This document shows positions 1 to 9,276 of a DNA stretch of 64,000 nucleotides, piece after piece. The notes below the pieces were generated by a model. That model made no database searches, had not been told where the DNA came from, and saw nothing but the letters and a program-made list of their open reading frames with translations. Position numbers and translations under genes: made by a program. The DNA is taken from contig JAFGEP010000135.1 in NCBI GenBank assembly GCA_016931535.1, forward strand, positions 42,901-106,900, in the 5' to 3' direction. The stretch comes from Bradymonadales bacterium. Its GTDB lineage: Bacteria > Myxococcota_A > Bradymonadia > JAFGEP01. Position 1 is the stretch's first letter. Each line of letters begins with the position of its first letter.

Positions 1-498
1 ACGCTCCGGCGGCGCAAGCAGGCTGATGGCCAGAAAGCTCCCCACGGCCACGGCGGTGATCCCGGCGATGAGCGCTACCGTCTTGCCGGTGCTGAACATG
101 TCCACCTCGGCCTCCGCCAGGTCGCTGCGGGGCAACAACAGGTCGTAATCGGGAGATACCAGCTGGGTCTCGCTGATCACGAAGTTGAACGGGGTGATCC
201 GATGCGATCGTCCACCGGTCGTGACCACCGAGATCGGGCTGGTCGGGGTCACGTACACCACCGGGCAGCCGGTGGCGGCGGTCTCGAAATCGGTCTCGCT
301 GGAGGCGACCTGGACCGGCTCACCGGTTGCTTGCCCCTCTCCGCAGTGGTCGATGACCACCGGCACCCGTTCCGCCTCGTATCCCGTCTGGAGCTTCTCC
401 AGCTCCCCCAGCGAGATGCGATAGGAGGTGAAACAACCCAGGTTGAACAGGCTCGTTACGCACAGGGTGGCCAACAGTCTCTTGTGTGGTACAAACAT
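1..498 (-). CDS. Putative lipoprotein with C-terminal TM segment (3' end truncated by window edge)
   Basis: Open reverse frame from ATG at 498 to window edge (MFVPHKRLLATLCVTSLFNLGCFTSYRIS...), lipobox-like LFNLGC; absent from the ORF track because it has no stop in the window. Confidence 0.65.
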   Translation of the reverse strand, partial: MFVPHKRLLATLCVTSLFNLGCFTSYRISLGELEKLQTGYEAERVPVVIDHCGEGQATGEPVQVASSETDFETAATGCPVVYVTPTSPISVVTTGGRSHRITPFNFVISETQLVSPDYDLLLPRSDLAEAEVDMFSTGKTVALIAGITAVAVGSFLAISLLAPPER

Positions 499-614
499 CG
501 TTCGTTGCCTTACCGGATGAGGGCGACTGGATGATCCTCGCTAGCCTGGCGATCGCGGGGGTACATGAAACCCATCCACCCCGGTGGTCCGCCAAAGCGG
601 GCGTACTATAGGAC

Positions 615-1358
615 ATGGTGACCAGCCTGACAACACATCATGACTCACCCGGGCGGTCTCCCTTTCGGACAGGGCCGGATCATGCAGCCCGCCACCCCTC
701 TTGGGTGTGTCTGGCTCTCCTGTTGCTGGCATTCACGACAACCGCCACCCCTCTCGCTGCACAGCAGGTCGTATCCAACAACGAGCCGCCCACCCCTTTC
801 AGCGGCGCCTACACCGGGCTGGGGATCCTGCTCGGCGGCACCGTTCTGAGCAACCAGGAGGTCGACTCCCCCTGGGGACTGAGCTTCGGCCCCAAGTTCC
901 GAGTCAGCATGGTGCTCAGCCTGTTCGATCTCCAGTTGACCTACCTCCATTCTCATGTTGAACCGACCATCCAGGAGCACAAAGTCAAGTTCGTCTCCGA
1001 CGGCCTCAGCCTCTCGCTCGGCCTGCATCCCCTCTTTTTCTTCACACTCCTCGGGACCGACCTGGGACCCACCCTGGCTCAGCTCTCCTTGCAGGCCGGT
1101 CTCAGCCTGGAGTTCAATCGGTTCGAGTGGGATCAGCGCTCCTCCTCGGATCTCGGCGTGGTCGGCGCGCACCTGGGGCTGGCCTGGGACTACCCGATCG
1201 ACGATGTCCAGGACGGCCGCTCCTTCTGGTTGGGGGTGCAGTACCGGTACAACATCACTTCCACCGATCTGCCCCTGCTGGAGAACCCCGACCCCGCTTG
1301 GACCCAGCACTTCCTCTTTCTCCGCTTGACCTACCTGGTCAACGGCTACCCGTTGTGA
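615..1358 (+). CDS. Secreted/outer-membrane beta-barrel-like protein, uncharacterised
   Basis: Signal-peptide-like LALLLLAFTTTATPLAAQ, then alternating amphipathic strands; start may be downstream of 615. Confidence 0.6.
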   Translation: MVTSLTTHHDSPGRSPFRTGPDHAARHPSWVCLALLLLAFTTTATPLAAQQVVSNNEPPTPFSGAYTGLGILLGGTVLSNQEVDSPWGLSFGPKFRVSMVLSLFDLQLTYLHSHVEPTIQEHKVKFVSDGLSLSLGLHPLFFFTLLGTDLGPTLAQLSLQAGLSLEFNRFEWDQRSSSDLGVVGAHLGLAWDYPIDDVQDGRSFWLGVQYRYNITSTDLPLLENPDPAWTQHFLFLRLTYLVNGYPL

Positions 1359-1368
1359 CCGTCAACCC

Positions 1369-3702
1369 ATGCGACCGATCTGCTGCGGACTCGCCTTTGT
1401 CACCCTCTTCGCCTGGGCCACAACCCACATGGCCCTTGAGCCAGCGCTGCTCCAGTCCGAAGAAACGGTCGAACCCTCCACCTGGGTCGTGGTCGAACGC
1501 GATGGCCAGGCCTGCCTCGATCAGACCGCGCTACCAAGATGGGTCTGGCAAACCGCCGTCGATTGGGACAAGCTGCTGCGCCATCCACCCCTCTTTGCCA
1601 GCCAGGGCGGCGACTGGATCGAACGGTTGGCCAGGTACGCCCCACCCGTCCATGGCCGGTGGTTGACCCTGGCCGCCCTTCACCGAAAGGACGGCTTCGA
1701 GCCTGACGTCCGGCTTCGACTGGCACGGCTGCTGGCACAGGAACCAGGTCGAACGGACGAACAGGGCGGGCCGGGCGCTGTTGAAAACGCCCCGTTCGAG
1801 GGGGTCGAGCCACCGGCCGTAGCAGGTACCCGGCCGATCGACCGACCGACCAGGGAGATCTCCACGCCGGGCATCGAGAGCGGTTCGACCCCATCCCAGC
1901 TCGACATCCGCCAGCAGCTGCTGGCCCTGGATCCTCCAGGTGACCTCAGGCTTCCGTTCTACCTCGAGCTGGCCTTTATGGCCTCTCTGAGGGGCGACGC
2001 CGAGCAAGTTGACCGGGCGTTGTTGGCGGCGCTGGGCGACGAGTCGGATCCTCCAGGCGCCTGGTGCAACGCCGCCCGCCAGCTTCTGGCCGACGACCGC
2101 CCTTCCGCCTCCCGTGCGCTGCTGGTCGCCCTGTGCGACGGGATCATGCCGCCAGCCGGTATCGCTGCCCCAGAGGATGCGGCCGCCGCCCTCCTCCGAC
2201 TGGCCATCCGGCAATTCCGGCAGGGAGACGACTCTCGCACCCGCGATCTGCTCGCCGCGCTGCTGGATCGGTTCGACCCCTCTTTGGTGACCGCTTGCGA
2301 GGGATCGGTCTGGCTCGGACGGGCCGAGGAGCGCACAGGGAGCTCGGCGCGGGCGCGCGAACGATATCGGTGGGTGCTCGATTCGTGCAGCGGGCCAGAC
2401 GATCTCCTCGTCCGGGCCCTGTTCGGCCTGGGTCGTAGCTGCTTGCATGACGATGACCTGCGGTGCGCCGAGGAGGCGTTCGCACGGCTGCTGGATGGAT
2501 TCCCCACCTGCAGCCATGGGGACGACGCCTTGTTCTACCTGGCTCAGGTCAGTCGGCAAAGGGGACGGCCCGACCAGGAGCTCCAGCTGATCGAGGCGGC
2601 CCTGCGCTTGCCGGTCGATGGAGATCTGTGGCGGGAAGCGGTCTGGCGCCGGGTCGCCGACGAGCTACAACAGGGCCGGCTCGATGTGGCAGACCAGCTG
2701 CTTCGACGGGCCATCTCCGCCTTCGACTGGGATTCCACCTACTACAGCCAGGGCCGTTTCGAGTACTTTTTAGGCCGGATCCAGGCCGAATCCGGTGATC
2801 GTGGCCAGGCGGCATCCTGGTGGCGCGAGGCGATCGCCCGCTATCCGTTGACTTACTACGCCGCCCTTTCCTGCCGTGCCCTGGAAACCCTCGGCGAGGA
2901 ATGCCCCTGGCCGGTCCGCTCGACCACCTCTCCGGCCGCCTGCTGGCCGGTCGGCGAATGCCTCCAGCAGGAAGGCCGCTGGCTGGACCTGGCGCGGATC
3001 GGCGAGCTGGAGCAGGCGGCAGAGGAGCTCCAACAGGTCGCCACGAGCTGCCCGCAAGCCGCCTGGATCCGAGCCTTGTTGCTGAACCTGGCGGCTGACT
3101 ACTCCACCTCCCACGACATCCCCCGCCGCCAGATACCCGGATGGCAAGCCGGCCCCCTTCCCGGCAACGAGCACCTGTGGGAGGTGGCCTATCCTCGACC
3201 CTACCTCAAGCAGGTCATCGCCGAGGCCGCCCGCTGCCAGCTCGACCCGGCGCTGGTCTATGCCGTCATGAGGGAGGAGAGCGGCTTTCGCTCCCGGGTC
3301 CATTCCTATGCCGGGGCACAGGGTCTGATGCAGCTGATGCCCTCGACAGCCAGAGGCCACGCAGAGGAGGTCGAGGGCGAGGTCACTGTCGAACGGTTGG
3401 CCGATCCGGCAGTGAACATCCGGATCGGCGCCAATGTGCTCGCTCACCTGCAACGCCGCCTGGGCGGTGAGCTGGTGCTGATGGTCGCTGCCTACAACGC
3501 TGGCCGCGGTGCGGTCAACCGGTGGTTGGGCGAGCGTCCGCTGCAGGACGAACCCCTCTGGGTGGAACAGATCCCCTCCACCCAGACCCGCAACTACACC
3601 AAGCGGGTGCTGGGCAGCTACCAGGTGTATCGGTACCTGTACGGTGGGCGGTGGCAGGATCGGACCGGAGGGGTTCAGAGATCGGCCACCAGCGACCGGT
3701 GA
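1369..3702 (+). CDS. Soluble lytic murein transglycosylase (Slt type) with TPR-like N-terminus
   Basis: SLT motif YAVMREESGFRSRVHSYAGAQGLMQLMPSTA ... MVAAYNAGRGAVNRWL. Confidence 0.9.
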   Translation: MRPICCGLAFVTLFAWATTHMALEPALLQSEETVEPSTWVVVERDGQACLDQTALPRWVWQTAVDWDKLLRHPPLFASQGGDWIERLARYAPPVHGRWLTLAALHRKDGFEPDVRLRLARLLAQEPGRTDEQGGPGAVENAPFEGVEPPAVAGTRPIDRPTREISTPGIESGSTPSQLDIRQQLLALDPPGDLRLPFYLELAFMASLRGDAEQVDRALLAALGDESDPPGAWCNAARQLLADDRPSASRALLVALCDGIMPPAGIAAPEDAAAALLRLAIRQFRQGDDSRTRDLLAALLDRFDPSLVTACEGSVWLGRAEERTGSSARARERYRWVLDSCSGPDDLLVRALFGLGRSCLHDDDLRCAEEAFARLLDGFPTCSHGDDALFYLAQVSRQRGRPDQELQLIEAALRLPVDGDLWREAVWRRVADELQQGRLDVADQLLRRAISAFDWDSTYYSQGRFEYFLGRIQAESGDRGQAASWWREAIARYPLTYYAALSCRALETLGEECPWPVRSTTSPAACWPVGECLQQEGRWLDLARIGELEQAAEELQQVATSCPQAAWIRALLLNLAADYSTSHDIPRRQIPGWQAGPLPGNEHLWEVAYPRPYLKQVIAEAARCQLDPALVYAVMREESGFRSRVHSYAGAQGLMQLMPSTARGHAEEVEGEVTVERLADPAVNIRIGANVLAHLQRRLGGELVLMVAAYNAGRGAVNRWLGERPLQDEPLWVEQIPSTQTRNYTKRVLGSYQVYRYLYGGRWQDRTGGVQRSATSDR

Positions 3703-3739
3703 AACATCGGCTTCTTGGCGGTGAAGCTGTTTTTTATCC

Positions 3740-5263
3740 CTACTTGATGAAGTTGCGCAGGTGGTCGCAGCGTCCGGGGTTGCGCAGCTTGGAGAGGGCT
3801 TTGGCCTCGATCTGTCGGATCCGTTCCCGAGTGAGGGAGAAGTCGCGTCCCACCTCCTCCAACGTGTGATCCGTCTTCTCCCCGATCCCGAAGCGCATCC
3901 TGAGGATCTTTTCTTCGCGGGAAGTGAGCGAGGCGAGGACCGCCTGGGTCTGCTTGGAAAGGTCGGTCTTGATGGCGAAGTCCGAGGGGGAAGCGGCCAG
4001 CTCGTCTTCGATGAAGTCCTCCAGGCTGGAGTCGTCCTCGCCGACAGGGCTTTCCAGGCTGACGGGGGCGCGGGCCAATCTCATGGCTTTTTCCACCCCT
4101 TCGACCGGGAGATCGAGCTTGTCGGCCACCTCCTTGGGAATCGGTTCCCGGCCAAGCTCTTGCTCGAGCTGGCGGGACATGCGGATGATACGGTTGATGG
4201 TCTCGATCAGGTGGACCGGGATGCGGATGGTGCGAGCCTGGTCGGCGATGGCCCGGGTGATCGCCTGCCGGATCCACCAGGTGGCGTAGGTGGAGAACTT
4301 GTGTCCGCGTTGGTACTCGAACTTCTCCACGGCGCGCATCAGTCCGATGTTGCCCTCCTGGACGAGATCCAGAAAGTGCATGCCCCGGTTCAAATAGCGC
4401 TTGGCGATGCTGACCACCAGCCGGAGGTTGGCATTGATCATCTCGGCCTTGGCACGGTCGACACGGCGGCGATGCTGGGCAAGCTGTTGGCACAGGGCGT
4501 CCAGCGCCTCGGGCGGGGTTTCGTACGTACGGCAAAGGTTGTCGTACATCTTGGCCGCAGCGGAAAAGCGGGTGGCGGCAAGTCCGAACCGATCGTAGGC
4601 ACCTTTCGATCCCAGGCGGTCCAGCTCTTGCCGCAGGTCGGTCTCCGACAGGACGGCCTCCTTGGCGCATTCCCCCATCCTCTTGCGGTACTGGTTCATG
4701 GCCGTCAGGGCGTTCTCGACCTTGATGGAGAGGTCGACCACATATCCCGGGTCGATCACCAGCTTGGCGAGGGCCCGATGGAGGGGCGACCAGTCGTCGG
4801 AGTCTCTCACCTCTTCGTATAGCTTCTCGATCTGGTCTACTTTCTTGAGCAAAAGTTTGTTGGCTTCCTCGATCTCGCTGGTTTGTTCGATCTCTTCGGG
4901 TGTCAGGAAGCTCTTGGCGCGGATGTTGCCTTGGCGGACCTCTTCGGCGGTCGCGATGAAGGCCCGAATACCGGCTCTGGAGGAGAAAAGGGTCTGGTAC
5001 AGGTCGTTGCGGGCGGCTTCGATCTTTTTCGCGATATCCACCTCCCCTTCCCGGTCGAGCAGATGGACGGAGCCGATCTTTTTCAGGTACATCTTGACCG
5101 GATCCAGCCCTTCTCCTTGCTCACGCGGGTTTTCTTCTTGAGGATCCAGGTCGATCTCGACGTTCGACTCCACGTTGGCGGGCCGATCATCATCGGCACC
5201 GGGGGTCATCAGCTGTTTTTTCGTTCTCCTCATTCGCGACTCCGGCGGCAGTCGGATCGACAT
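3740..5263 (-). CDS. rpoD: RNA polymerase primary sigma factor RpoD
   Basis: Regions 2-4: [64 protein letters not shown]-like ggagg before ATG at 5263. Confidence 0.95.
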   Translation of the reverse strand: MSIRLPPESRMRRTKKQLMTPGADDDRPANVESNVEIDLDPQEENPREQGEGLDPVKMYLKKIGSVHLLDREGEVDIAKKIEAARNDLYQTLFSSRAGIRAFIATAEEVRQGNIRAKSFLTPEEIEQTSEIEEANKLLLKKVDQIEKLYEEVRDSDDWSPLHRALAKLVIDPGYVVDLSIKVENALTAMNQYRKRMGECAKEAVLSETDLRQELDRLGSKGAYDRFGLAATRFSAAAKMYDNLCRTYETPPEALDALCQQLAQHRRRVDRAKAEMINANLRLVVSIAKRYLNRGMHFLDLVQEGNIGLMRAVEKFEYQRGHKFSTYATWWIRQAITRAIADQARTIRIPVHLIETINRIIRMSRQLEQELGREPIPKEVADKLDLPVEGVEKAMRLARAPVSLESPVGEDDSSLEDFIEDELAASPSDFAIKTDLSKQTQAVLASLTSREEKILRMRFGIGEKTDHTLEEVGRDFSLTRERIRQIEAKALSKLRNPGRCDHLRNFIK

Positions 5264-5576
5264 TCCACCTCCGCCTACTTGATCCCCGCTTTCCCCGCCG
5301 CTATCATGGAACCAAATAGCGGGGGGAACACACCATAGTCTCTCGATTCCGGTCACACGCTACAGGTGTGTCCCTCGTCTAGATCTAACAAATCGATCCC
5401 CGCCCTGATTTCCAGCAATTTTTATGCCCTTTTGTATGCCCCCCACCAAGCGGGGTGCTTTGCCTTGGATTCTGGTAGGTTGGTCTTTTCGGAAGATGGA
5501 AGGCCGTCCGATCTCGGAAGCAGATCAAAGAGGGGGGTGCGACTTTTATGTCACAGACTATGAAATAGTTGCGCAG

Positions 5577-6110
5577 TCAGCGGCCTGGCTGAAGCAGCTC
5601 CCCGTACTCCCGTTCCATCCGCTGGCCTCGGCTGGCCAAAGTCAGGATCTCCGCACCGGCAGAGCGTCCGGCAAGTTCCAGGCACATCTGTCGAGCCCGG
5701 CAGACGACCAGGAGACCTCTCGGGCCGATCCGTTCGTACAGGTAGTCGGCTACCTGCTCCGTCAGTCGCTCCTGGATCTGGGGACGATCGGAGAAATGGG
5801 CGATGCACCGCTGGATCCCCCCGAATCCAGCCACTTGCCCGCTGGGCAGGTAGGCGATGTCCATGGTCCCGAAAAACGGGACCAGGTGGTGCTGGCACAA
5901 GGAGTAAAACGGCAACGACCGGATGGCCACCGGCGTGTCAAAGGCATACGGCATCAGGGTGATCGCCGGTTGTGCGCGAGACCCGAAGTAGCGGCTCAAC
6001 CACCCGGTCACCTGCTCCGCCGTTTCCTCCAGATCCAGCTCCCCCCCCGGCTGGGCACCCAGGCTGGCGAGAAACTGGACGAACAGACCTTTCGAATCGC
6101 GCTCTGTCAC
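5577..6110 (-). CDS. GTP cyclohydrolase I (FolE)-family protein with divergent active site
   Basis: CQHHLVPFFG ... FSDRPQIQERLTEQ ... RQMCLELAG align with FolE motifs; several catalytic residues changed. Confidence 0.8.
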   Translation of the reverse strand: MTERDSKGLFVQFLASLGAQPGGELDLEETAEQVTGWLSRYFGSRAQPAITLMPYAFDTPVAIRSLPFYSLCQHHLVPFFGTMDIAYLPSGQVAGFGGIQRCIAHFSDRPQIQERLTEQVADYLYERIGPRGLLVVCRARQMCLELAGRSAGAEILTLASRGQRMEREYGELLQPGR

Positions 6111-6152
6111 GGCGATGCTCCTCGACGGTATCTGGGCAGGGCGATAATCCCC

Positions 6153-7205
6153 CTACTCCAGCGGGATCGTCCCCTGGCCCGACCCTTGGGGTCGAGATTT
6201 GCCGAAGTACTCGAAGGCCCTCCCCGTGGCCACCCGACCTCTGGGAGTGCGCTGGATGAACCCCAGTTGGATGAAGTAGGGCTCGTAGACATCCTCGATG
6301 GCATCCGATGACTCGCCGGTTGCTGCTGCCAGGGTGTCCAGCCCCACTGGACCTCCCTCGAAGGTGTTGACCAGCGTGCTCAGCAGCAGTCGGTCGGTGG
6401 AGTCGAATCCGTACTCGTCGATCTCCAGTTGCTCCAAGGCATGTCGAGCCACCTCCAGGTCGATGATCGGGGTATCGTTCACCAGGGCGTAGTCGCTGAC
6501 CCTTCGCAGCAACCGGTTGACGATCCGCGGGGTCCCGCGACTGCGGCGGCCCAGCTCGGTCCCCCCTTCCTCGGTCAACTCGAAATGCAGGATCTCGGCT
6601 GACCGCATCACGATCTGGACCAACTCCGGCACGTTGTACAGGTCCAGGCGCTCCACGATCCCGAATCGGCTGCGCAAGGGGGAGGTCAACAGCCCGGTGC
6701 GTGTGGTGGCGCCGATGAGGGTGAACGGGTTGAGGGGGAGGCGGATGGTGTTGGCTCCCGGACCCGTTCCCACGATGATATCGAAGGTGAACTCCTCCAT
6801 GGCCGGATAGAGGTTCTCCTCCACGGCGGGGTTGAGGCGGTGAATCTCGTCGATGAACAGGATATCCCTTGGCTCCAGAGAGGTGAGGATCCCGGCCAGA
6901 TCGCCCTTGCGATCCAGAGCCGGCCCGCTGGTGGTGAAGATGTTGACCCCCATCTCGTGGGCGATGATCCGGGCCAGGGTGGTTTTGCCGAGTCCAGGGG
7001 GGCCGGAGAGCAAGACGTGGTCGAGCGGCTCGTCACGCATCAAGGCGGCGCGGACGCAGACCTCGACCCGCTCGCGCACGTTCTGTTGGCCAATATACTC
7101 GGCAAAGCGGGTGGGGCGTACCGAGCTCTCGTCCCTTCGGTCGTCCTGGATGGGGAAAGGGGAGATGGTACGCTCGGGCGCCTGGTTTTTCCGTTCGATG
7201 GCCAC
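6153..7205 (-). CDS. ruvB: Holliday junction branch migration helicase RuvB
   Basis: [53 protein letters not shown]. Confidence 0.97.
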   Translation of the reverse strand: MAIERKNQAPERTISPFPIQDDRRDESSVRPTRFAEYIGQQNVRERVEVCVRAALMRDEPLDHVLLSGPPGLGKTTLARIIAHEMGVNIFTTSGPALDRKGDLAGILTSLEPRDILFIDEIHRLNPAVEENLYPAMEEFTFDIIVGTGPGANTIRLPLNPFTLIGATTRTGLLTSPLRSRFGIVERLDLYNVPELVQIVMRSAEILHFELTEEGGTELGRRSRGTPRIVNRLLRRVSDYALVNDTPIIDLEVARHALEQLEIDEYGFDSTDRLLLSTLVNTFEGGPVGLDTLAAATGESSDAIEDVYEPYFIQLGFIQRTPRGRVATGRAFEYFGKSRPQGSGQGTIPLE

Positions 7206-7260
7206 GTGCTGGTCCTGCTTACCGATGGGTACACCGTACCGATTTCGAAACTGATGCGGG

Positions 7261-7863
7261 TTACTTTAGCAGCTTCAGGGTCTGCTTGAGCAGGGTTTCG
7301 ATATCCCCCTCGATCGGCTGCTGGGCGGATAGTGCCATTACAGCCCGCTGGACCTCGCGATCCTTGTAGCCCAGGTACTTGAGCGCCTCCTCCAGCTCGG
7401 CCAGAAGCGCTCTTCCCTCGCGCATCGGTGCTTGAACGGACCCGTCCATGTCGACCCCGGGTTGCTGCATCGCTTCGGAGAGGTCCACGATGATCCGCTC
7501 GGCGGTCTTCTTTCCGATCCCCGGAATTCGACTGAGCTGACGGGCATCCCCGTGGATGATCGCCTTGCGCAGCTCATCCGGTGCGAGGTGACTGAGTGCG
7601 CTCAGGGCCATGCGAGGTCCGACGCCGGACACTCCGATCAGCCGTTCGAACAGCTGCAGCCCCTCCTTCGACTGGAAGCCGAACAGGCGGATCGCCTCGT
7701 CGCGCACGTGGGTGTGGATGAACAGGGCCACCCGCTCGCCCGGGTCGGGCAGGCGGGCCAAGGTGGACAGGGGTGCCTCCACACGGAAGCCGACACCGTT
7801 GACGTCGATCAGCAGCCCATCGAGTCCTTTGTGGATCAAGCTTCCAGAGAGAAAACCGATCAT
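7261..7863 (-). CDS. ruvA: Holliday junction DNA helicase RuvA
   Basis: MIGFLSGSL...[15 protein letters not shown]...[16 protein letters not shown] HhH motifs. Confidence 0.95.
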   Translation of the reverse strand: MIGFLSGSLIHKGLDGLLIDVNGVGFRVEAPLSTLARLPDPGERVALFIHTHVRDEAIRLFGFQSKEGLQLFERLIGVSGVGPRMALSALSHLAPDELRKAIIHGDARQLSRIPGIGKKTAERIIVDLSEAMQQPGVDMDGSVQAPMREGRALLAELEEALKYLGYKDREVQRAVMALSAQQPIEGDIETLLKQTLKLLK

Positions 7864-8348
7864 GGCGGTGGCCGTCCGACTCGTGCCCTCGTGGTCTGGG
7901 CGTGACAGATTGCGATGGCCAGGGCATCGGCTGCATCCACCGGGGGCAGCTGAGGGAGCCCGAGGAGGATGGCCACCATTTTCTGGACCTGGCTCTTTTC
8001 TGCTCGTCCGAAGCAGGTGACCGCCCGCTTGACCTCGGCCGGAGCGTACTCGAAAACCGGGAGCTGGTTCAAGCCGGCAACCAGCAGGGCCACTCCTCGG
8101 GCATGGCCCAGGACCAGGGCAGAGCGGGCGTTCTTGGACTGGAAGATCCCCTCGATGGCTGTTTCGGTAGGGCCGAACTGGCGGGTGATCTCCGACAGTT
8201 CGGTGTACAGCCGCGCCAGACGCCCCTCCATCGAGCCCGATCCCAAGGAGATAATCCCGTAGCTCAACGCGGAAATCTGGGAACCGGCGCGCTCTACTAC
8301 CCCGTAACCGGTACGTACCATGCCTGGATCGATCCCGAGAACCTTCAT
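7860..8348 (-). CDS. ruvC: Crossover junction endodeoxyribonuclease RuvC
   Basis: MKVLGIDPGMVRTGYGVVE, VDAADALAIAICHA; 4-bp overlap with ruvA. Confidence 0.96.
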   Translation of the reverse strand: MKVLGIDPGMVRTGYGVVERAGSQISALSYGIISLGSGSMEGRLARLYTELSEITRQFGPTETAIEGIFQSKNARSALVLGHARGVALLVAGLNQLPVFEYAPAEVKRAVTCFGRAEKSQVQKMVAILLGLPQLPPVDAADALAIAICHAQTTRARVGRPPP

Positions 8349-8355
8349 GGGCCCA

Positions 8356-9108
8356 TCAGCCGAACTGCTCCATCAGATCATCGTCGATGTCACAATTACA
8401 GGATACCTGTTGCACGTCGTCGTGATCCTCCAGCGCGGTGAGCAACCGGATCACCTGCTCGGCCTCCTTCCCCTCGACGTTCACGGTATTCTTGGCGACC
8501 CTGGTCACCTCGGCCTGTTCGATCTCGGTGTATCCCGCCTCGATCAGAGCCTGCTTCAGCCCCCACAGGGTTTCGGGTTGGCAACTGATGACGTACTGGC
8601 CCTCGCTGTGTTCGATGTCATCGGCGCCGTGGTCCAGCGCCACCAGCATCAGGTCGTCTTCATCGGGCACCTGGTCTTCGGCCAGGATGATCTGGCCGAC
8701 CAGGTCGAACATCCAGGAGACGCAGCCGTCGGCTCCCAGGCTCCCGTTGGCGCGCGTGAAGATATGGCGGACGTCGGCCACGGTCCGGTTTCGGTTGTCG
8801 GTCAGCACCTCGACCAGGATCGCCACGCCGCCTGGGCCGTACCCTTCGTACTGGATGGACTCGTAGTTGGCGCCATCCAGGGCGCCCGAACCCCGCTTGA
8901 TGGCCTTCTCGATGCTGTCTTTGGGCATGTTCTGTGCGCGGGCCTTGTCTACCGCCAGTCGGAGTGTGGCATTGCTATCCGGGTCCCCTCCCCCCTCGCG
9001 AGCCGCGACGGTGATGGCCCGAATGAGCTTGGTGAATATCTTGCCGCGCTTGGAATCCAGCGCGGCCTTCTTGTGCTTGATGGAGCTCCACTTGCTATGA
9101 CCGGACAT
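8356..9108 (-). CDS. yebC: YebC/PmpR (TACO1) family regulatory protein
   Basis: MSGHSKWSSIKHKKAALDSKRGKIFTKLIRAIT. Confidence 0.95.
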   Translation of the reverse strand: MSGHSKWSSIKHKKAALDSKRGKIFTKLIRAITVAAREGGGDPDSNATLRLAVDKARAQNMPKDSIEKAIKRGSGALDGANYESIQYEGYGPGGVAILVEVLTDNRNRTVADVRHIFTRANGSLGADGCVSWMFDLVGQIILAEDQVPDEDDLMLVALDHGADDIEHSEGQYVISCQPETLWGLKQALIEAGYTEIEQAEVTRVAKNTVNVEGKEAEQVIRLLTALEDHDDVQQVSCNCDIDDDLMEQFG

Positions 9109-9276
9109 GTGTGATTGACCTCGACTGTGGTTCCTCGTGATTTCAGTTCTTCAGTCGAGCCCGAAGAGCCGACTGACGGTCTGGATTCTCTATCGATCCG
9201 GGCACGGCCCTGTCGGGCGGCCTCGGTGAGCCGCTTGTTGGCCGTCTTTCCTGTCGATCCGGATTTCGACCGGACC

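Noticed and set aside
5438-5470. Possible intrinsic terminator between folE-like and rpoD genes (ccccccaccaagcggggtgc)
   Set aside because: Stem has a mismatch and neither strand has a convincing T-tract.
9109-9276. Possible tRNA or small RNA in the gap after the zinc-ribbon gene
   Set aside because: No cloverleaf, T-loop consensus or terminator could be recognised by eye.
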